Below are positions 1-8,813 of a DNA stretch of 26,364 nucleotides, in pieces. The notes below the pieces were generated by a model. It was given only the letters and a program-made list of their open reading frames with translations. It ran no database searches and was not told the DNA's origin. Origin of the DNA: CAZOMR01 sp964580655. Lineage in GTDB: Bacteria; RBG-13-61-14; CAZOMR01. Position 1 is the stretch's first letter. Each line of letters starts with the position of its first letter. The position numbers were made by a program, and so were the translations under genes. The stretch covers positions 1-26,364 of the forward strand of contig CAZOMR010000013.1 of the NCBI GenBank assembly GCA_964580655.1, given 5' to 3'.

Positions 1-54
1 GGGTTAAAAAAATGATTCACCAAATATGTCGCACACCCCGGGAGGATGCGTCCC

Positions 55-84
55 TTTACAGGTCTGAGAAATCTGAGGTATAAT
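55..84 (+). promoter_or_regulatory. Sigma-70-type promoter of the first operon
   Basis: TTTACA at 55-60 and a perfect TATAAT at 79-84 are separated by 18 bases, close to the housekeeping sigma-factor consensus. Transcription would start near 91, leaving a leader of about 40 bases before the ATG at 130. The leader contains AGAGG some ten bases before the start. No operator or leader hairpin stands out. Confidence 0.65.
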
Positions 85-129
85 AAAAAATCCTGACTTC
101 GCTTTTTGGGATAAAAGAGGCGCGATCCG

Positions 130-1236
130 ATGAGAAGAATTTGTATGCTGTGGATTTCTGTTTTTTGTTTTCTGGTGTCGCTTTTGGCGTTCCCGGAGGG
201 AAAGAGGGTTTACGGGTTCAAGGGCGGGGTGAAGGCGCGTGCCGAGAAGGGTCTTACACGCGATGAGACAGGGTTTCACGATGCTGAGGGAAAGTTTTTC
301 AGTCAATCGTGGACTTTCGTCTATTACCTGGATGACAGAAGCGGGGGCTATCTTCAGTTCACCTACATGCGAATGGGCTATTTTCTGGAGAGACTCTCAG
401 GCCAGCATTCTTATTTTGGTCCGGATGGAGAGCTTCGCTTCTCTGCGGAGCCTGCAAGCGGGAGCGACTGGTGCTTTGAGCTTGAGCCGTGGCGTCTCCG
501 GATGGGCAGGCAGGAGCTAACCGGCTTTTACCCTGAATTCACTGTCAGGTCGGAGATCAAGGGTCTGGCCACTGATTTGCATTTCCTGTGCAAGGTTCCT
601 GGCTGGCGGCCCGGTGAAGGGCCTGCTTACTATGGTTCTCCGGATGGAGACTGGTATGATGTTTATATAGTCATCCCCTGGGCCGAGGTTTCCGGCACGA
701 TCACGGTTGATGGGAAGACCCGGAGTGTGCACGGCTTTGGCTACATGGATCATAATGTCCAGACGGTGTTTTTTACTGCCCAGGCCACAAGCATCAATGC
801 GCTGAGGTCCTTCTCCGATCACTACGCTATCCACTTTCTTGAATATGTGGCGCCTGAGGGGGTTGAGCCCAGACGCCTGGCGTGGCTCTTGATAATGAAG
901 GATGACCGGATTCTATTTGCCACGGATAAGTATACGATCGAGCCATCGGACTATGTGGATGACGACAGGGCGGACTATCCATATCCGACGCGGATAAAGG
1001 TGAGTGTGGACCTTCCGGAGTGCATGCTCACAGGCACTATCCGCTGTATAGGGTTCATGGAATTTCTCGATGTGATGGACCAGATTCCCGAATTCCTGCG
1101 CGGCATCGCGGACCGCATGTTTAGACAGCCGGCTTTTGTTCGCCAGCTAGCGGAGGTTGACTGGGAGATCAAGCTCAAGGATATTGATGAAAACATCCGG
1201 GCAGAAGGCATCTTCGAGGTGGCCTTCGTCAACTGA
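130..1236 (+). CDS. Secreted CrtC/Svf1/AttH-like lipocalin-fold protein
   Basis: The 368-residue product starts with a basic N-terminus and a hydrophobic stretch (about residues 4-22) that looks like a signal peptide, so it is probably exported. The body resembles the hydroxyneurosporene hydratase (CrtC) / Svf1 / AttH superfamily, a double lipocalin-like beta fold. The visible signs are the string of aromatic beta-strand segments, PGWRPGEGPAYYG at about 158-169, and HGFGYMDHN at about 201-209, which matches the GxGYxDHN-type signature of the family. The ligand and reaction are unknown: CrtC hydrates carotenoids, but many relatives have no known activity and no carotenoid genes lie nearby. It is the first gene after a strong promoter. 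The next gene starts seven bases after its stop, so the two are probably co-translated. Family assignment is fairly secure; function is not. Confidence 0.75.
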   Translation: MRRICMLWISVFCFLVSLLAFPEGKRVYGFKGGVKARAEKGLTRDETGFHDAEGKFFSQSWTFVYYLDDRSGGYLQFTYMRMGYFLERLSGQHSYFGPDGELRFSAEPASGSDWCFELEPWRLRMGRQELTGFYPEFTVRSEIKGLATDLHFLCKVPGWRPGEGPAYYGSPDGDWYDVYIVIPWAEVSGTITVDGKTRSVHGFGYMDHNVQTVFFTAQATSINALRSFSDHYAIHFLEYVAPEGVEPRRLAWLLIMKDDRILFATDKYTIEPSDYVDDDRADYPYPTRIKVSVDLPECMLTGTIRCIGFMEFLDVMDQIPEFLRGIADRMFRQPAFVRQLAEVDWEIKLKDIDENIRAEGIFEVAFVN

Positions 1237-1243
1237 AAGGATC

Positions 1244-2335
1244 ATGAACAAGGACCCCTTAAACCCTGAGAGAATCCGGGCCTTTTGCGAGGCCAGGGCC
1301 GAGGAATTTCCGATCCAGGAATTTCTCAAGCTCCCTGCAGAGGATCAGGAGTTGTGTCTCAAAGAAATGATCAGGCGCGAGCGCGCGGATTTGCTTTCTG
1401 CGCTGAATGAAATGGCCGGGTCTCGCAAAGAGGCCAAGGCGATCCGCAGGGCCCTGCATCAGCTCCGCTCGCGAGGGGTGATGGTGGAGGCAAAAGATGA
1501 ATCAAGGAATTTTGTCCTGCCAAGGCCGGAGGTATCAGGGGACAGGGCTTATGTTACGCCGGTAGGCGCCGGCGGAGACCAGGCTGTCTGGCTGTTCCTC
1601 GGTCGGCGCGGCAGAGAGGTCATGTTCCAGGCCTTTGTGGATGATCATCGGGGATTTCTTGATTTTACCGCCGCGCGACTTACCCGCAAACGCTTTGAAA
1701 AGTTTATCAAACAGACAAAAAAGGATGCCGATGAGATACCTGTCTTCGAGACCAGCCCGGATCATGCCAGGTGGCTGATCAGCCGTGCAGAGGACAGATC
1801 AAGGAATTCAGGGTCTGAATTACCGGAAGAATTCAAGGAATTCCGCTCCATGATCGGAGCCTTGCCAGAGGCTGATAAAGGGCATCCCCTTCAAGAAAAA
1901 CTAAAATTCCAGGGCATCAAAGACAGGAGGGGATTATTGCATCAGGCCTCGGAATTGCTGGGCCATTCCTTTTTTCTCGGATGGCTTTTTCCGGGGGATG
2001 CGGTCAAAGCATGCGAGCTCAAGCTCAACGAGATAGAGGCCAGCCCGATCGTGATGAATAACCTTCAGAAAAAGGATCGGATGGAGAGGGTTTTTGAGGA
2101 TGAGGCCAGGAAGGCTGTGAATGAGGAAGGCCGCGGACTCTGGAAGGATCGCTTGATCGAGAATGCATATCTTCTGCTCATGCAGGGTGAGGCGGACAAG
2201 GCGGAGCTGGCACTTGCAACAGCCCTGGCAATGGATGATGATGTTCCGCCGCCTTTTTTTGCGGCGATGATGAAAAGGAGTTTTCAAACTCAACCACGCG
2301 AGAAGAAGCTTGAGGGAAAAATTATCATTCCTTGA
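1244..2335 (+). CDS. Conserved-looking protein of unknown function
   Basis: This 363-residue protein is not recognised. I start it at the ATG at 1244, seven bases after the preceding stop, with AAAGG just upstream; the open frame extends back to 1157 but that part lies inside the preceding gene. It is soluble-looking, highly charged and mostly helical, with no signal peptide or membrane segment. The first 80 residues are Glu/Arg-rich and look helical (PAEDQELCLKEMIRRERADL region), the middle (about 105-150) has beta-like hydrophobic segments, and the C-terminal third ends in a repeat-like helix pair (MQGEADKAELALATALAMDD) of the kind seen in TPR-like folds. It may act with the exported CrtC/Svf1-like protein encoded just upstream; that is inference from coupling only. 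Confidence 0.75.
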   Translation: MNKDPLNPERIRAFCEARAEEFPIQEFLKLPAEDQELCLKEMIRRERADLLSALNEMAGSRKEAKAIRRALHQLRSRGVMVEAKDESRNFVLPRPEVSGDRAYVTPVGAGGDQAVWLFLGRRGREVMFQAFVDDHRGFLDFTAARLTRKRFEKFIKQTKKDADEIPVFETSPDHARWLISRAEDRSRNSGSELPEEFKEFRSMIGALPEADKGHPLQEKLKFQGIKDRRGLLHQASELLGHSFFLGWLFPGDAVKACELKLNEIEASPIVMNNLQKKDRMERVFEDEARKAVNEEGRGLWKDRLIENAYLLLMQGEADKAELALATALAMDDDVPPPFFAAMMKRSFQTQPREKKLEGKIIIP

Positions 2336-2417
2336 ATTCTTTCCAAGATAGTTTTTCAACGATCATCAAGATAAACTTTAGAAATCTTCAACAGGGGTTC
2401 GGGTTGCTGGAATTGAA

Positions 2418-4460
2418 ATGAAAGGGATTAAGCTAAATTCTATTGGCAAAAGAATTCTGGATATGATTCAGAATTCCCAGAACGCGGCTCCGACCGTTCT
2501 TGCTGTGATTGTCGGCCTGCTGGCAGGTTTCGGGGCAGTAGCCTTCCGGTATCTTATCAGGGCGATGCACTGGTTGTTCTTCGATTGCGGGGGTATGTTG
2601 AGCGCAAAGCTGGCCTTTCTGCATGTGGAAGGATTGCATATCATGCTTCTGCCCGCAGTGGGTATGCTGTTTGTCTCGTTGATTGTCCGGAGATGGGCAT
2701 TGGAGGCCAGGGGCCACGGTGTGCCCGAGGTGCAATACGCGGTCAAAATTAAAGGTGGTCGAATTCGTCTTCGTGTCGCCTTTGTAAAGATATTTGCCAG
2801 CGCGCTGTGCATTGGCTCTGGCGGGTCGGTAGGTCGTGAAGGGCCTATCGTTCAGATCGGCTCTTCTCTTGCCAGTGCCGTAGGAAGGGCTGTCCGTCTT
2901 CGTGAATCAGATGTCAAGCTCCTGGTAGCAGGCGGTGCGGCTGGTGCGATCGCTGGAACCTTTAATGCACCCATCGCTGGAGTGATGTTCGCGCTCGAGG
3001 TTATCCTGGGGAGTTTCTCGGCACGGTCTTTCGGGCTGTTGGTGATATCCTCTGTAACATCGGTGGCCTTGTGCCAGGCATTCCTGGGCAAACATCCGGC
3101 CTTTGAACTGGTCCAGCCGTTTGTACTAAACAGCCCGCTTGAGTTTCCCTTATACATTGTTCTTGGTCTCATTGTGGGCGCTATTTCTATAGTGTATGTT
3201 TTCTCGGTATATTTTTTCGATGATCTGTTTGATCACTGGCATTCAAATGCACATATCAAGGCCTTTTTAGGCGGTTTAGCCATAGGTGCACTGGGGTTCT
3301 TTGGCAGTCAATACATCTTCGGGGTGGGCTATGGAGGAATCGAGATGGCTCTTCAGTGCAATTTCAGCATAAAATTATTGCTGATACTGCTCGTTCTTAA
3401 AATTCTCGCCACCTCGATAACCCTGGGTGCAGGGGGCTCGGGTGGTGTCTTCGCGCCTGCTTTGTTCATCGGGGCAATGGCAGGTGGAGCATTCGGTCTG
3501 ACAGCCAATCAGCTTTTTCCCTCTATAGCGCTGCATCCTGGAGCCTATGCGCTTGTGGGGATGGCGGCTATGTTCGGCGGCGCGGCCCGTGCGCCCATTA
3601 CTTCAATTATCATCATTTTCGAGATGACGGACGATTACAAAATTATCCTTCCTCTGATGCTGTCAGTAGTGGTCAGTTACCTGATAGCCTCAAGGTATAG
3701 TCAAGACACAATCTACAGCAAGAAGCTTCGCAGGCTGGGCGGGATGGCGGCTCCCAAGAAGGAGATCAGCATTCTCGAGATGATCCTGGTAATGGATGCA
3801 ATGGATACGAATTTCAGGGCTGTTAGCCCGGAACTGTCCATTGCCGAAACTGCTAAATTCCTTCGCAAGAACCTCATTCGAAGCTGTCCGGTTGTGGATT
3901 CGAACAATCGTCTTATCGGAATTGTCACGGAATTCGATGTAAAGAAAGCTGTTGTTGAGGGCAAGGTTGAGGGCTTTACTGTCTCCGACATCATGACGAC
4001 AGACCTGATCACCTGCACCCCCGACGAGAATCTTAGAACTGTGCTGTTTCGATTCAAGGAACAAGATATTCATCAGATCCCGGTGGTTGATAAAAAGGAC
4101 CCGAAGAAACTCCTGGGCGTGCTCCTACGGAGTGAAATCCTTTGGGCCTACAACGAGCTGGTTGAGGAATATAAAAAACTCGCGCATAGAGTAGATATGG
4201 ACCTCTCCGTTGATTACAGTGATTGTGTTCAGGCGGAAATCCAGGTCCGCCCAGAGCAATCAAGGATCAGCTTCAAGAAAATCCGGGACATACAAATGCC
4301 AGGTCAATGTCTCATCGGGATGCTCCGCCGCGGCGATCATGTGATTATCCCCCGTGGAGATACAGTCATTGAACCCGGGGATGTCATGGTGCTTCTCACG
4401 ACCCATTCTCGCGAGAAGGAGCTTCGTAGATGGATCGCGGAATTAGAAAGTGAAGCATGA
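2418..4460 (+). CDS. ClC-family chloride channel/transporter with CBS pair and TrkA-C domain
   Basis: The 680-residue product is an inner-membrane anion channel or exchanger. Residues about 22-440 form the ClC membrane domain, with GHGVPE (99-104), GSVGREGP (136-143, gating Glu141), FNAPIAGVMFALEV (182-195), GAGGSGGVFAPALF (337-350) and a Tyr at 433 matching the pore tyrosine. Two CBS domains follow (about 455-590), which usually bind adenine nucleotides. A TrkA-C/RCK-C domain ends the protein (about 605-678, including PGDVMVLL), so ligand gating by two modules is likely. The position equal to E. coli ClC Glu203, the inner proton-relay residue, is Val195, as in channel-type ClCs, so obligate Cl-/H+ exchange is doubtful. 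The ribosome binding site (GGAA) is weak. Family assignment is very secure; channel versus exchanger is inferred. Confidence 0.95.
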   Translation: MKGIKLNSIGKRILDMIQNSQNAAPTVLAVIVGLLAGFGAVAFRYLIRAMHWLFFDCGGMLSAKLAFLHVEGLHIMLLPAVGMLFVSLIVRRWALEARGHGVPEVQYAVKIKGGRIRLRVAFVKIFASALCIGSGGSVGREGPIVQIGSSLASAVGRAVRLRESDVKLLVAGGAAGAIAGTFNAPIAGVMFALEVILGSFSARSFGLLVISSVTSVALCQAFLGKHPAFELVQPFVLNSPLEFPLYIVLGLIVGAISIVYVFSVYFFDDLFDHWHSNAHIKAFLGGLAIGALGFFGSQYIFGVGYGGIEMALQCNFSIKLLLILLVLKILATSITLGAGGSGGVFAPALFIGAMAGGAFGLTANQLFPSIALHPGAYALVGMAAMFGGAARAPITSIIIIFEMTDDYKIILPLMLSVVVSYLIASRYSQDTIYSKKLRRLGGMAAPKKEISILEMILVMDAMDTNFRAVSPELSIAETAKFLRKNLIRSCPVVDSNNRLIGIVTEFDVKKAVVEGKVEGFTVSDIMTTDLITCTPDENLRTVLFRFKEQDIHQIPVVDKKDPKKLLGVLLRSEILWAYNELVEEYKKLAHRVDMDLSVDYSDCVQAEIQVRPEQSRISFKKIRDIQMPGQCLIGMLRRGDHVIIPRGDTVIEPGDVMVLLTTHSREKELRRWIAELESEA

Positions 4461-4591
4461 AAAGACAGTGCCGAGGATATGGCGGCTCTTCCGCTATCAC
4501 CATCACGCCGGACAAGGTGCTGGGCATCCTGCGTCAGGATGGCCTTATAAAGGCATATAACCGGGAGATCATGCGCCGCAAAAAGATCTGA
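4457..4591 (+). pseudogene. Relic of a ClC-type CBS domain C-terminus (44 codons)
   Basis: An ATG overlaps the ClC stop codon (ATGA at 4457-4460) and opens a 44-codon frame. Its second half, LGILRQDGLIKAYN followed by a basic REIMRRKK tail, lines up without gaps with the end of the second CBS domain of the ClC gene just upstream (LGVLLRSEILWAYN) and is closer to the usual ClC ending. The DNA of the two copies is quite different, so this is not a recent duplication. The first 17 codons show no family resemblance, and a TGA at 4451 closes the frame upstream. I read it as the tail of a lost second ClC gene, or the ancestral C-terminus displaced when a TrkA-C-bearing copy was acquired. A short expressed peptide cannot be excluded. 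Confidence 0.6.
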
Positions 4592-4658
4592 CCGTAAAAC
4601 TGCATTTTTCGGGTTTATACCTTTAACCGGTTTTCGTAACAGGTTTTTGGATGAAAAG

Positions 4659-6188
4659 ATGCACTTGAACCCTTTAGACCTGGCTGTGCTGGGCGTATAT
4701 TTTCTGATCATAGTGATCATCGGGGTATGGGTAGGAAGGAGAAGCAGGGACACCGAGGATTATTTTGTGGGTGGAAGGAAGGTGCCGGGCTGGGCGGTTG
4801 GTCTTTCTATCCTTGGGACATGCATATCGAGTGTTACCTATGTAGCTTATCCTGGGATGAGTTTTGTTCGGGACTGGCAATATCTGGTGCAGGGATTGAT
4901 GCTTCCAGTGCTTGTGCTATGCGGCGGACTGGTGGTTGTTAAATTTTACAGGCACCATGTCCGGACCACGGTGAATGAATATCTTGAGACTCGTTTCGGC
5001 CCCGGGGTCAGGCTCTATTCCCTGTTCGTGCTTGGAGTCTCGGAGCTGGCCCGGCTTTCAATGGTGATGTATCTTCTTTCGCTTGTGATTCATACCATCA
5101 GCGGGATCAGCATAGTCTCGGTCATACTTATCATCGGGACTATCACGATCATCTATACGGTAGCCGGCGGCATAGAGGGGATCATCTGGACTGATGTGCT
5201 TCAGACAGTGGTGCTATTCAGCGGAGGGATTGCCGCCATTTGTGTAGCGAGTGCAAAGCTTCCCGGGGGCTTCCCCGGGCTTTTGGAGACAGCCTGGAAC
5301 GCGGATAAGTTCAGGCTTTTTGATTTTTCGCCGGAGCTTATACGCCCGACATTTTATGTGCTGGCCTTGAGCGGTCTCTTGAACTTTTTCTATTTTCTTT
5401 CCGGAAACCAGAACCAAGTCCAGCGTTACCAATGCGCGCCTTCAGACCGGGAGGCTAAACGGGCCGCGCTGATAGGCTCTCTGGGCAGTGTGCCGGTCTG
5501 GGCCTTGTTTATGCTGGTGGGGACTTCCCTGTATGTCTTTTATCAGTATCAACCTGAGCCTGCAATCGAAGAATTCCTGGCCCAGGACAAGGGTGACAAG
5601 GTCTTCCCTTATTTCATCGCCACACAGATTCCCAAGGGTCTTGCAGGGCTTCTGCTTGCCGGAATATTTGCCGCGGCCATGAGCAGTATAGATTCATCCA
5701 TGAACGCCCTCAGCACCATGTTCATCACGGACTTATATCGGAGGTTTGTCAATCCCGGAGTAAAGGAAAAGAAGGCTTTTTTTCTCGCGCGCCTGCTCAC
5801 ATTATTATGGGGAGTCGTGGGTGTTTTTCTGGCTCTTGCCATGATGCGTGTGGGAACATTTCTGGAGTTCTATTTTGAGGTGGTGGCTATTATCGGGGGA
5901 GGAATTGCCGGGATATTCTTTCTTGCGCTGTTCACAAAAAGGACTCATACACGCGGCATGGTGGCCGGGATCATCGCGGGGTTGCTGATCATGGCCTGGG
6001 GAAGCAGTCTCTTCTGGGAGGCATTTTTTGAAAGCAGAGAATGGCTTCGTTTTCCCTGGGACCCTATCATGGTGGGAGTTGTAAGCTCTGCGGTCGTGGT
6101 AGTAACAGGATATTTTGCAAGTTATATTATCCCTGCGGGTACTCGCGTGCGCAAGGATTTCCCGGTGATCTGGGAGTTCTGGAGATAA
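4659..6188 (+). CDS. Sodium:solute symporter (SSS) family transporter
   Basis: The 509-residue protein is a multi-pass inner-membrane transporter of the SSS family (LeuT fold), which uses the sodium gradient to import sugars, amino acids, organic acids or sialic acids. Family marks are DTEDYFVGGR (31-40) after the first membrane helix, GGIEGIIWTDVLQ (170-182), QNQVQRY (251-257) and the signature AAAMSSIDSSMNALST (338-353), which contains the sodium-site serines. About 13 hydrophobic segments are visible and the length is normal. I prefer the ATG at 4659, with GGAT about six bases before it; a TTG twelve bases earlier (4647) is possible. The substrate cannot be told from sequence. It follows the ClC gene by about 200 bases, most of which is the CBS relic, and may be part of the same transcript. 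Confidence 0.92.
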   Translation: MHLNPLDLAVLGVYFLIIVIIGVWVGRRSRDTEDYFVGGRKVPGWAVGLSILGTCISSVTYVAYPGMSFVRDWQYLVQGLMLPVLVLCGGLVVVKFYRHHVRTTVNEYLETRFGPGVRLYSLFVLGVSELARLSMVMYLLSLVIHTISGISIVSVILIIGTITIIYTVAGGIEGIIWTDVLQTVVLFSGGIAAICVASAKLPGGFPGLLETAWNADKFRLFDFSPELIRPTFYVLALSGLLNFFYFLSGNQNQVQRYQCAPSDREAKRAALIGSLGSVPVWALFMLVGTSLYVFYQYQPEPAIEEFLAQDKGDKVFPYFIATQIPKGLAGLLLAGIFAAAMSSIDSSMNALSTMFITDLYRRFVNPGVKEKKAFFLARLLTLLWGVVGVFLALAMMRVGTFLEFYFEVVAIIGGGIAGIFFLALFTKRTHTRGMVAGIIAGLLIMAWGSSLFWEAFFESREWLRFPWDPIMVGVVSSAVVVVTGYFASYIIPAGTRVRKDFPVIWEFWR

Positions 6189-6211
6189 AATTTCGAGTTA
6201 GAGGTTTTTTA

Positions 6212-6253
6212 TACATAGCAGGCGCAAAGCTCGCAAAGTGCGAAGGATATGTA
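6212..6253. repeat. Small intergenic repeat with CGCAAAG units and 6-bp inverted ends
   Basis: In the 75-base gap before the UPF0104-like gene, CGCAAAG occurs at 6223-6229 and 6232-6238. The segment is bracketed by TACATA (6212-6217) and TATGTA (6248-6253), an inverted pair. Short tandem motifs of this style are common intergenic repeats. Its right end abuts the AGGGG ribosome binding site of the next gene. Confidence 0.4.
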
Positions 6254-6263
6254 GGGGATTCTC

Positions 6264-7298
6264 ATGGCAGATGATCATGGCCCGCTGATTTCCGGCGAAG
6301 AGAGCCGGTTGATCGAGGAAGAGGAGAGGATGATCAGGAGACCGGGGCTTGTAAAGAACCTCGTTCCTTTTTTCATCGCCGCGGGAATACTTTATTTTGT
6401 GCTCCGGGGCCAGGACTGGGAGAAGATCAGGGACGCGATCCAGAATTGCAACCTCGGGCTGTTCCTTTCAGGCGTTCTGATCTACGGGCTTGGGTACTGC
6501 CTGACCGACTGGATTTTCAACCATGTCATGTGGAACCGGATCCTTGTCCGGATCAGGTTTGCTGAAGTTGCCAAAGTGAGGTCCGCCTCCATGCTGGTCC
6601 AGCTTATCCTCGCACCCCTCTCCGGGATAATGACCTTGATCTACATGGTGCGCAAGAAGCGTGTGCGGGTCTTGCCCATGCTCAGCGTGACCCCGCTTCT
6701 TATGTACTGCGATTTCTGGCTCATGGCCCTGCAGATGGCGATTGCGCTCGCCGTGATGCCGGCTTTGCCTGCCTGGGTCTACTACCTGTTCGCGGGCCTC
6801 CTTTTCGGCATGATGCTTGTCACATGGTATTTTGCCGGCAGGGGCGGAATTAAACTCTTTCCGTGGTTTTATCATAACCAGATCAATTATGCGCTGAGGG
6901 CGGCAATGCCCCGGGATTACATGGTGCTGTTATGCCTGCGGGGCACATGGCCGGTCTGCCAGGTGCTCGGTCATTACCTGGCCCTGCGGGCAATGGGCAT
7001 CACGGCCCCGCTTCCGGTTGTTATCGTGGTCGTGATGTTTATGACCCTGACTACCTTCCTGCCGATCAACTTCCTGGGTCTGGGAGCGCCGAATGTTGTG
7101 GCCCTGTCCTTTGTCGCGTATGCGGCGAGCGAGGTGGTGAATGCATATAGCCTGCTTTTCCAGGCGAGCTTTTCTTTTATCAGGTTTTTAGTAGGGACAC
7201 TTTTTGTATATCCTTTCTGGAGGGAAGCGATCCGGGATCATCGGCCCGGGTTGGCTCATGTGGAGCGAGAAGGAGAGAAAAGCATCTCAAGCCCTTGA
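6264..7298 (+). CDS. UPF0104/AglD-like integral membrane protein (LPG synthase TM domain family)
   Basis: A 344-residue membrane protein whose overall layout fits the lysylphosphatidylglycerol-synthase transmembrane / UPF0104 (AglD, YbhN) family. After an acidic, soluble N-terminus (EEEERMIRRPG) there are about eight hydrophobic segments, with the family-style polar segment TTFLPINFLGLGAPN (about 272-286) and a late helix ending FVYPFWREAIRD. Members are proposed lipid or glycolipid flippases, or membrane parts of lipid-modifying enzymes; the bacterial role is mostly unproven. The ATG at 6264 has AGGGGA six bases upstream. It ends the plus-strand run that began at 130. The stop converges on the gene at 7400, and the intervening 100 bases contain no clear terminator hairpin. 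Confidence 0.8.
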   Translation: MADDHGPLISGEESRLIEEEERMIRRPGLVKNLVPFFIAAGILYFVLRGQDWEKIRDAIQNCNLGLFLSGVLIYGLGYCLTDWIFNHVMWNRILVRIRFAEVAKVRSASMLVQLILAPLSGIMTLIYMVRKKRVRVLPMLSVTPLLMYCDFWLMALQMAIALAVMPALPAWVYYLFAGLLFGMMLVTWYFAGRGGIKLFPWFYHNQINYALRAAMPRDYMVLLCLRGTWPVCQVLGHYLALRAMGITAPLPVVIVVVMFMTLTTFLPINFLGLGAPNVVALSFVAYAASEVVNAYSLLFQASFSFIRFLVGTLFVYPFWREAIRDHRPGLAHVEREGEKSISSP

Positions 7299-7399
7299 TA
7301 GTATCATAGCTCCACTTGGGACTTAACGATTGAAATGTAAAGCCCTGGCACCTTTGTCAATGTCAATGCTGTCATAAGTTGAAAAGATTCAGCTTTTGC

Positions 7400-8725
7400 T
7401 CAAGGCTCTCTTTCAATAAGCTCGAAGATGTTGAATTGATGATAGGGCTGGTTGTAGGCGCTGACTTTATAAGTGCCCAGCTTGTAGTAATTGCCGTATG
7501 CAGAAGCTATCAGGAAATCTCCGCTTGCAGGGTCAAAAGCGGCCTGGTAGATGGTTTGAGCACAGCCCTTGTGTTCAGGGTCTTCTTCGCACCGGCTTCT
7601 ATAGTGCTCTCGCATAATCTCCATTATCCGCACCAGGGTGATCTCTCCGTATTCCGCCTCATGGCGGGCTCGCAGGTCTCTATATCTCACTGCCGTGGCT
7701 GTCGGGGACCCCTCAAGTCTTCCCTTGTGATTCTCGATCAATTCTGTGCTCAATGGATGATTGGTACGAATGACCAGCCCCTCAAGCGGCTGATATTGAT
7801 AGGACTCATTCCTGTATTCATAGCTGTTGCTCTCCGCAGAGCCATCCCAGGTTCCCACATAAACCTCCCTCGCATCCATCTCTATCGCAACCGCTTTCGG
7901 AATCCTGCCGTCCCCCACCAGGAAGTTATAGCCTCCCTCCAGGGGTCTCTCGGTCATCAGCTCAATGGCCTGATCCAGATTTTCTGCCTTGGCAAGGGTC
8001 TGCTTGATCCGCCAGACCATTGGAAGCCCAGCCGCAACCTCATACTCCGAGGAATTCGTCATCTCCGAGACGCAAATTCCTTTTGTATTCATGCCTGCGA
8101 CTGAGCCGAGAAAACCGGGCCAGGTAAAGCTTATATACGGAATGCCGTTCCTGGGCTTATAGACCGCGACCAGGCTCTGGTTCTGCATCGGGGTCCCGGT
8201 CTTTTTGTCAATGAAGCCGAGCGGGTAGTCAAGACTCCGGGTCTGGTAAAGCTTGCCGTCCTTTGTGGCAGGGCCAAACGCGGATGTCCCGGAGCAACTG
8301 GCAAGGAATATGGCTGAATGCAGAGCCTGAATATCCTTAAGCGGAAATCCGGCGGCATCTGCCAGCCCTTGCATCTCCTGCTTGTATTCCAAGGGCACAT
8401 ACGGGTCTTCCTTTTCATAATAAACCTTATGGAGCATGATATTGATCAGCTTGAAAGAGGCTATCGGAAGATAGTGCTTTATCAGGCCCTTCATTGAGCG
8501 TATAGTGATCAGGCACTCCTCTCCAAGCAGTTTCCCCTGTTGATAACCCATGTCGTAATAAGTGCCCTCCAGATGAAGGATCAGGTATCCCGATTCGCTC
8601 CGCTCCAGCCAGCCGGTTCCGCTCTCGGTCTCATAAACTCCAAGCACCTCGGCGTGAAGCCCAGAAGCAAAGCTAAAAGCCAGAAGAATCCCCACAAGAA
8701 ACAGGCAACACCTCTTCTTCATCAT
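7400..8725 (-). CDS. Secreted C45-type (acyl-CoA:6-APA acyltransferase-like) peptidase/amidase
   Basis: The 441-residue product begins with a classic signal peptide (MMKKRCC, hydrophobic core, LHA cleavage motif near residue 25), so it acts in the periplasm or outside. It resembles the C45 / IPNAT / phospholipase-B-like group of N-terminal-nucleophile hydrolases. The core runs from GTYYDMGYQQGKLLG (about 54-68) to Cys144 in SCSGTSAFG, the expected nucleophile position, followed by the TRSLDYP strand and the TNHPL segment further on. In characterised relatives the precursor cuts itself just before the Cys and then hydrolyses or transfers acyl-amide groups. The start at 8725 is chosen for its AGGAGG eight bases upstream and because it begins the signal peptide; the open frame extends to 8815. 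A probable own promoter lies at 8814-8841. Substrate is unknown. Confidence 0.85.
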   Translation of the reverse strand: MMKKRCCLFLVGILLAFSFASGLHAEVLGVYETESGTGWLERSESGYLILHLEGTYYDMGYQQGKLLGEECLITIRSMKGLIKHYLPIASFKLINIMLHKVYYEKEDPYVPLEYKQEMQGLADAAGFPLKDIQALHSAIFLASCSGTSAFGPATKDGKLYQTRSLDYPLGFIDKKTGTPMQNQSLVAVYKPRNGIPYISFTWPGFLGSVAGMNTKGICVSEMTNSSEYEVAAGLPMVWRIKQTLAKAENLDQAIELMTERPLEGGYNFLVGDGRIPKAVAIEMDAREVYVGTWDGSAESNSYEYRNESYQYQPLEGLVIRTNHPLSTELIENHKGRLEGSPTATAVRYRDLRARHEAEYGEITLVRIMEIMREHYRSRCEEDPEHKGCAQTIYQAAFDPASGDFLIASAYGNYYKLGTYKVSAYNQPYHQFNIFELIEREP

Positions 8726-8813
8726 GGCTTTCCCCTCCTTTTGATGCCCGGTCAAAATCTTTACCTTTATATCAAAAGCCCGAATCCAATTGCAAACCAG
8801 CATCCTGATAAGC

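Noticed and set aside
4..306. 100-codon minus-strand ORF at the left edge
   Set aside because: It lies across the promoter and 5' end of the CrtC/Svf1-like gene and shows no protein features.
7379..8104. 241-codon plus-strand ORF
   Set aside because: It is the antisense of the C45-type hydrolase gene, has no ribosome binding site or family features, and its product looks like random reverse-frame sequence.
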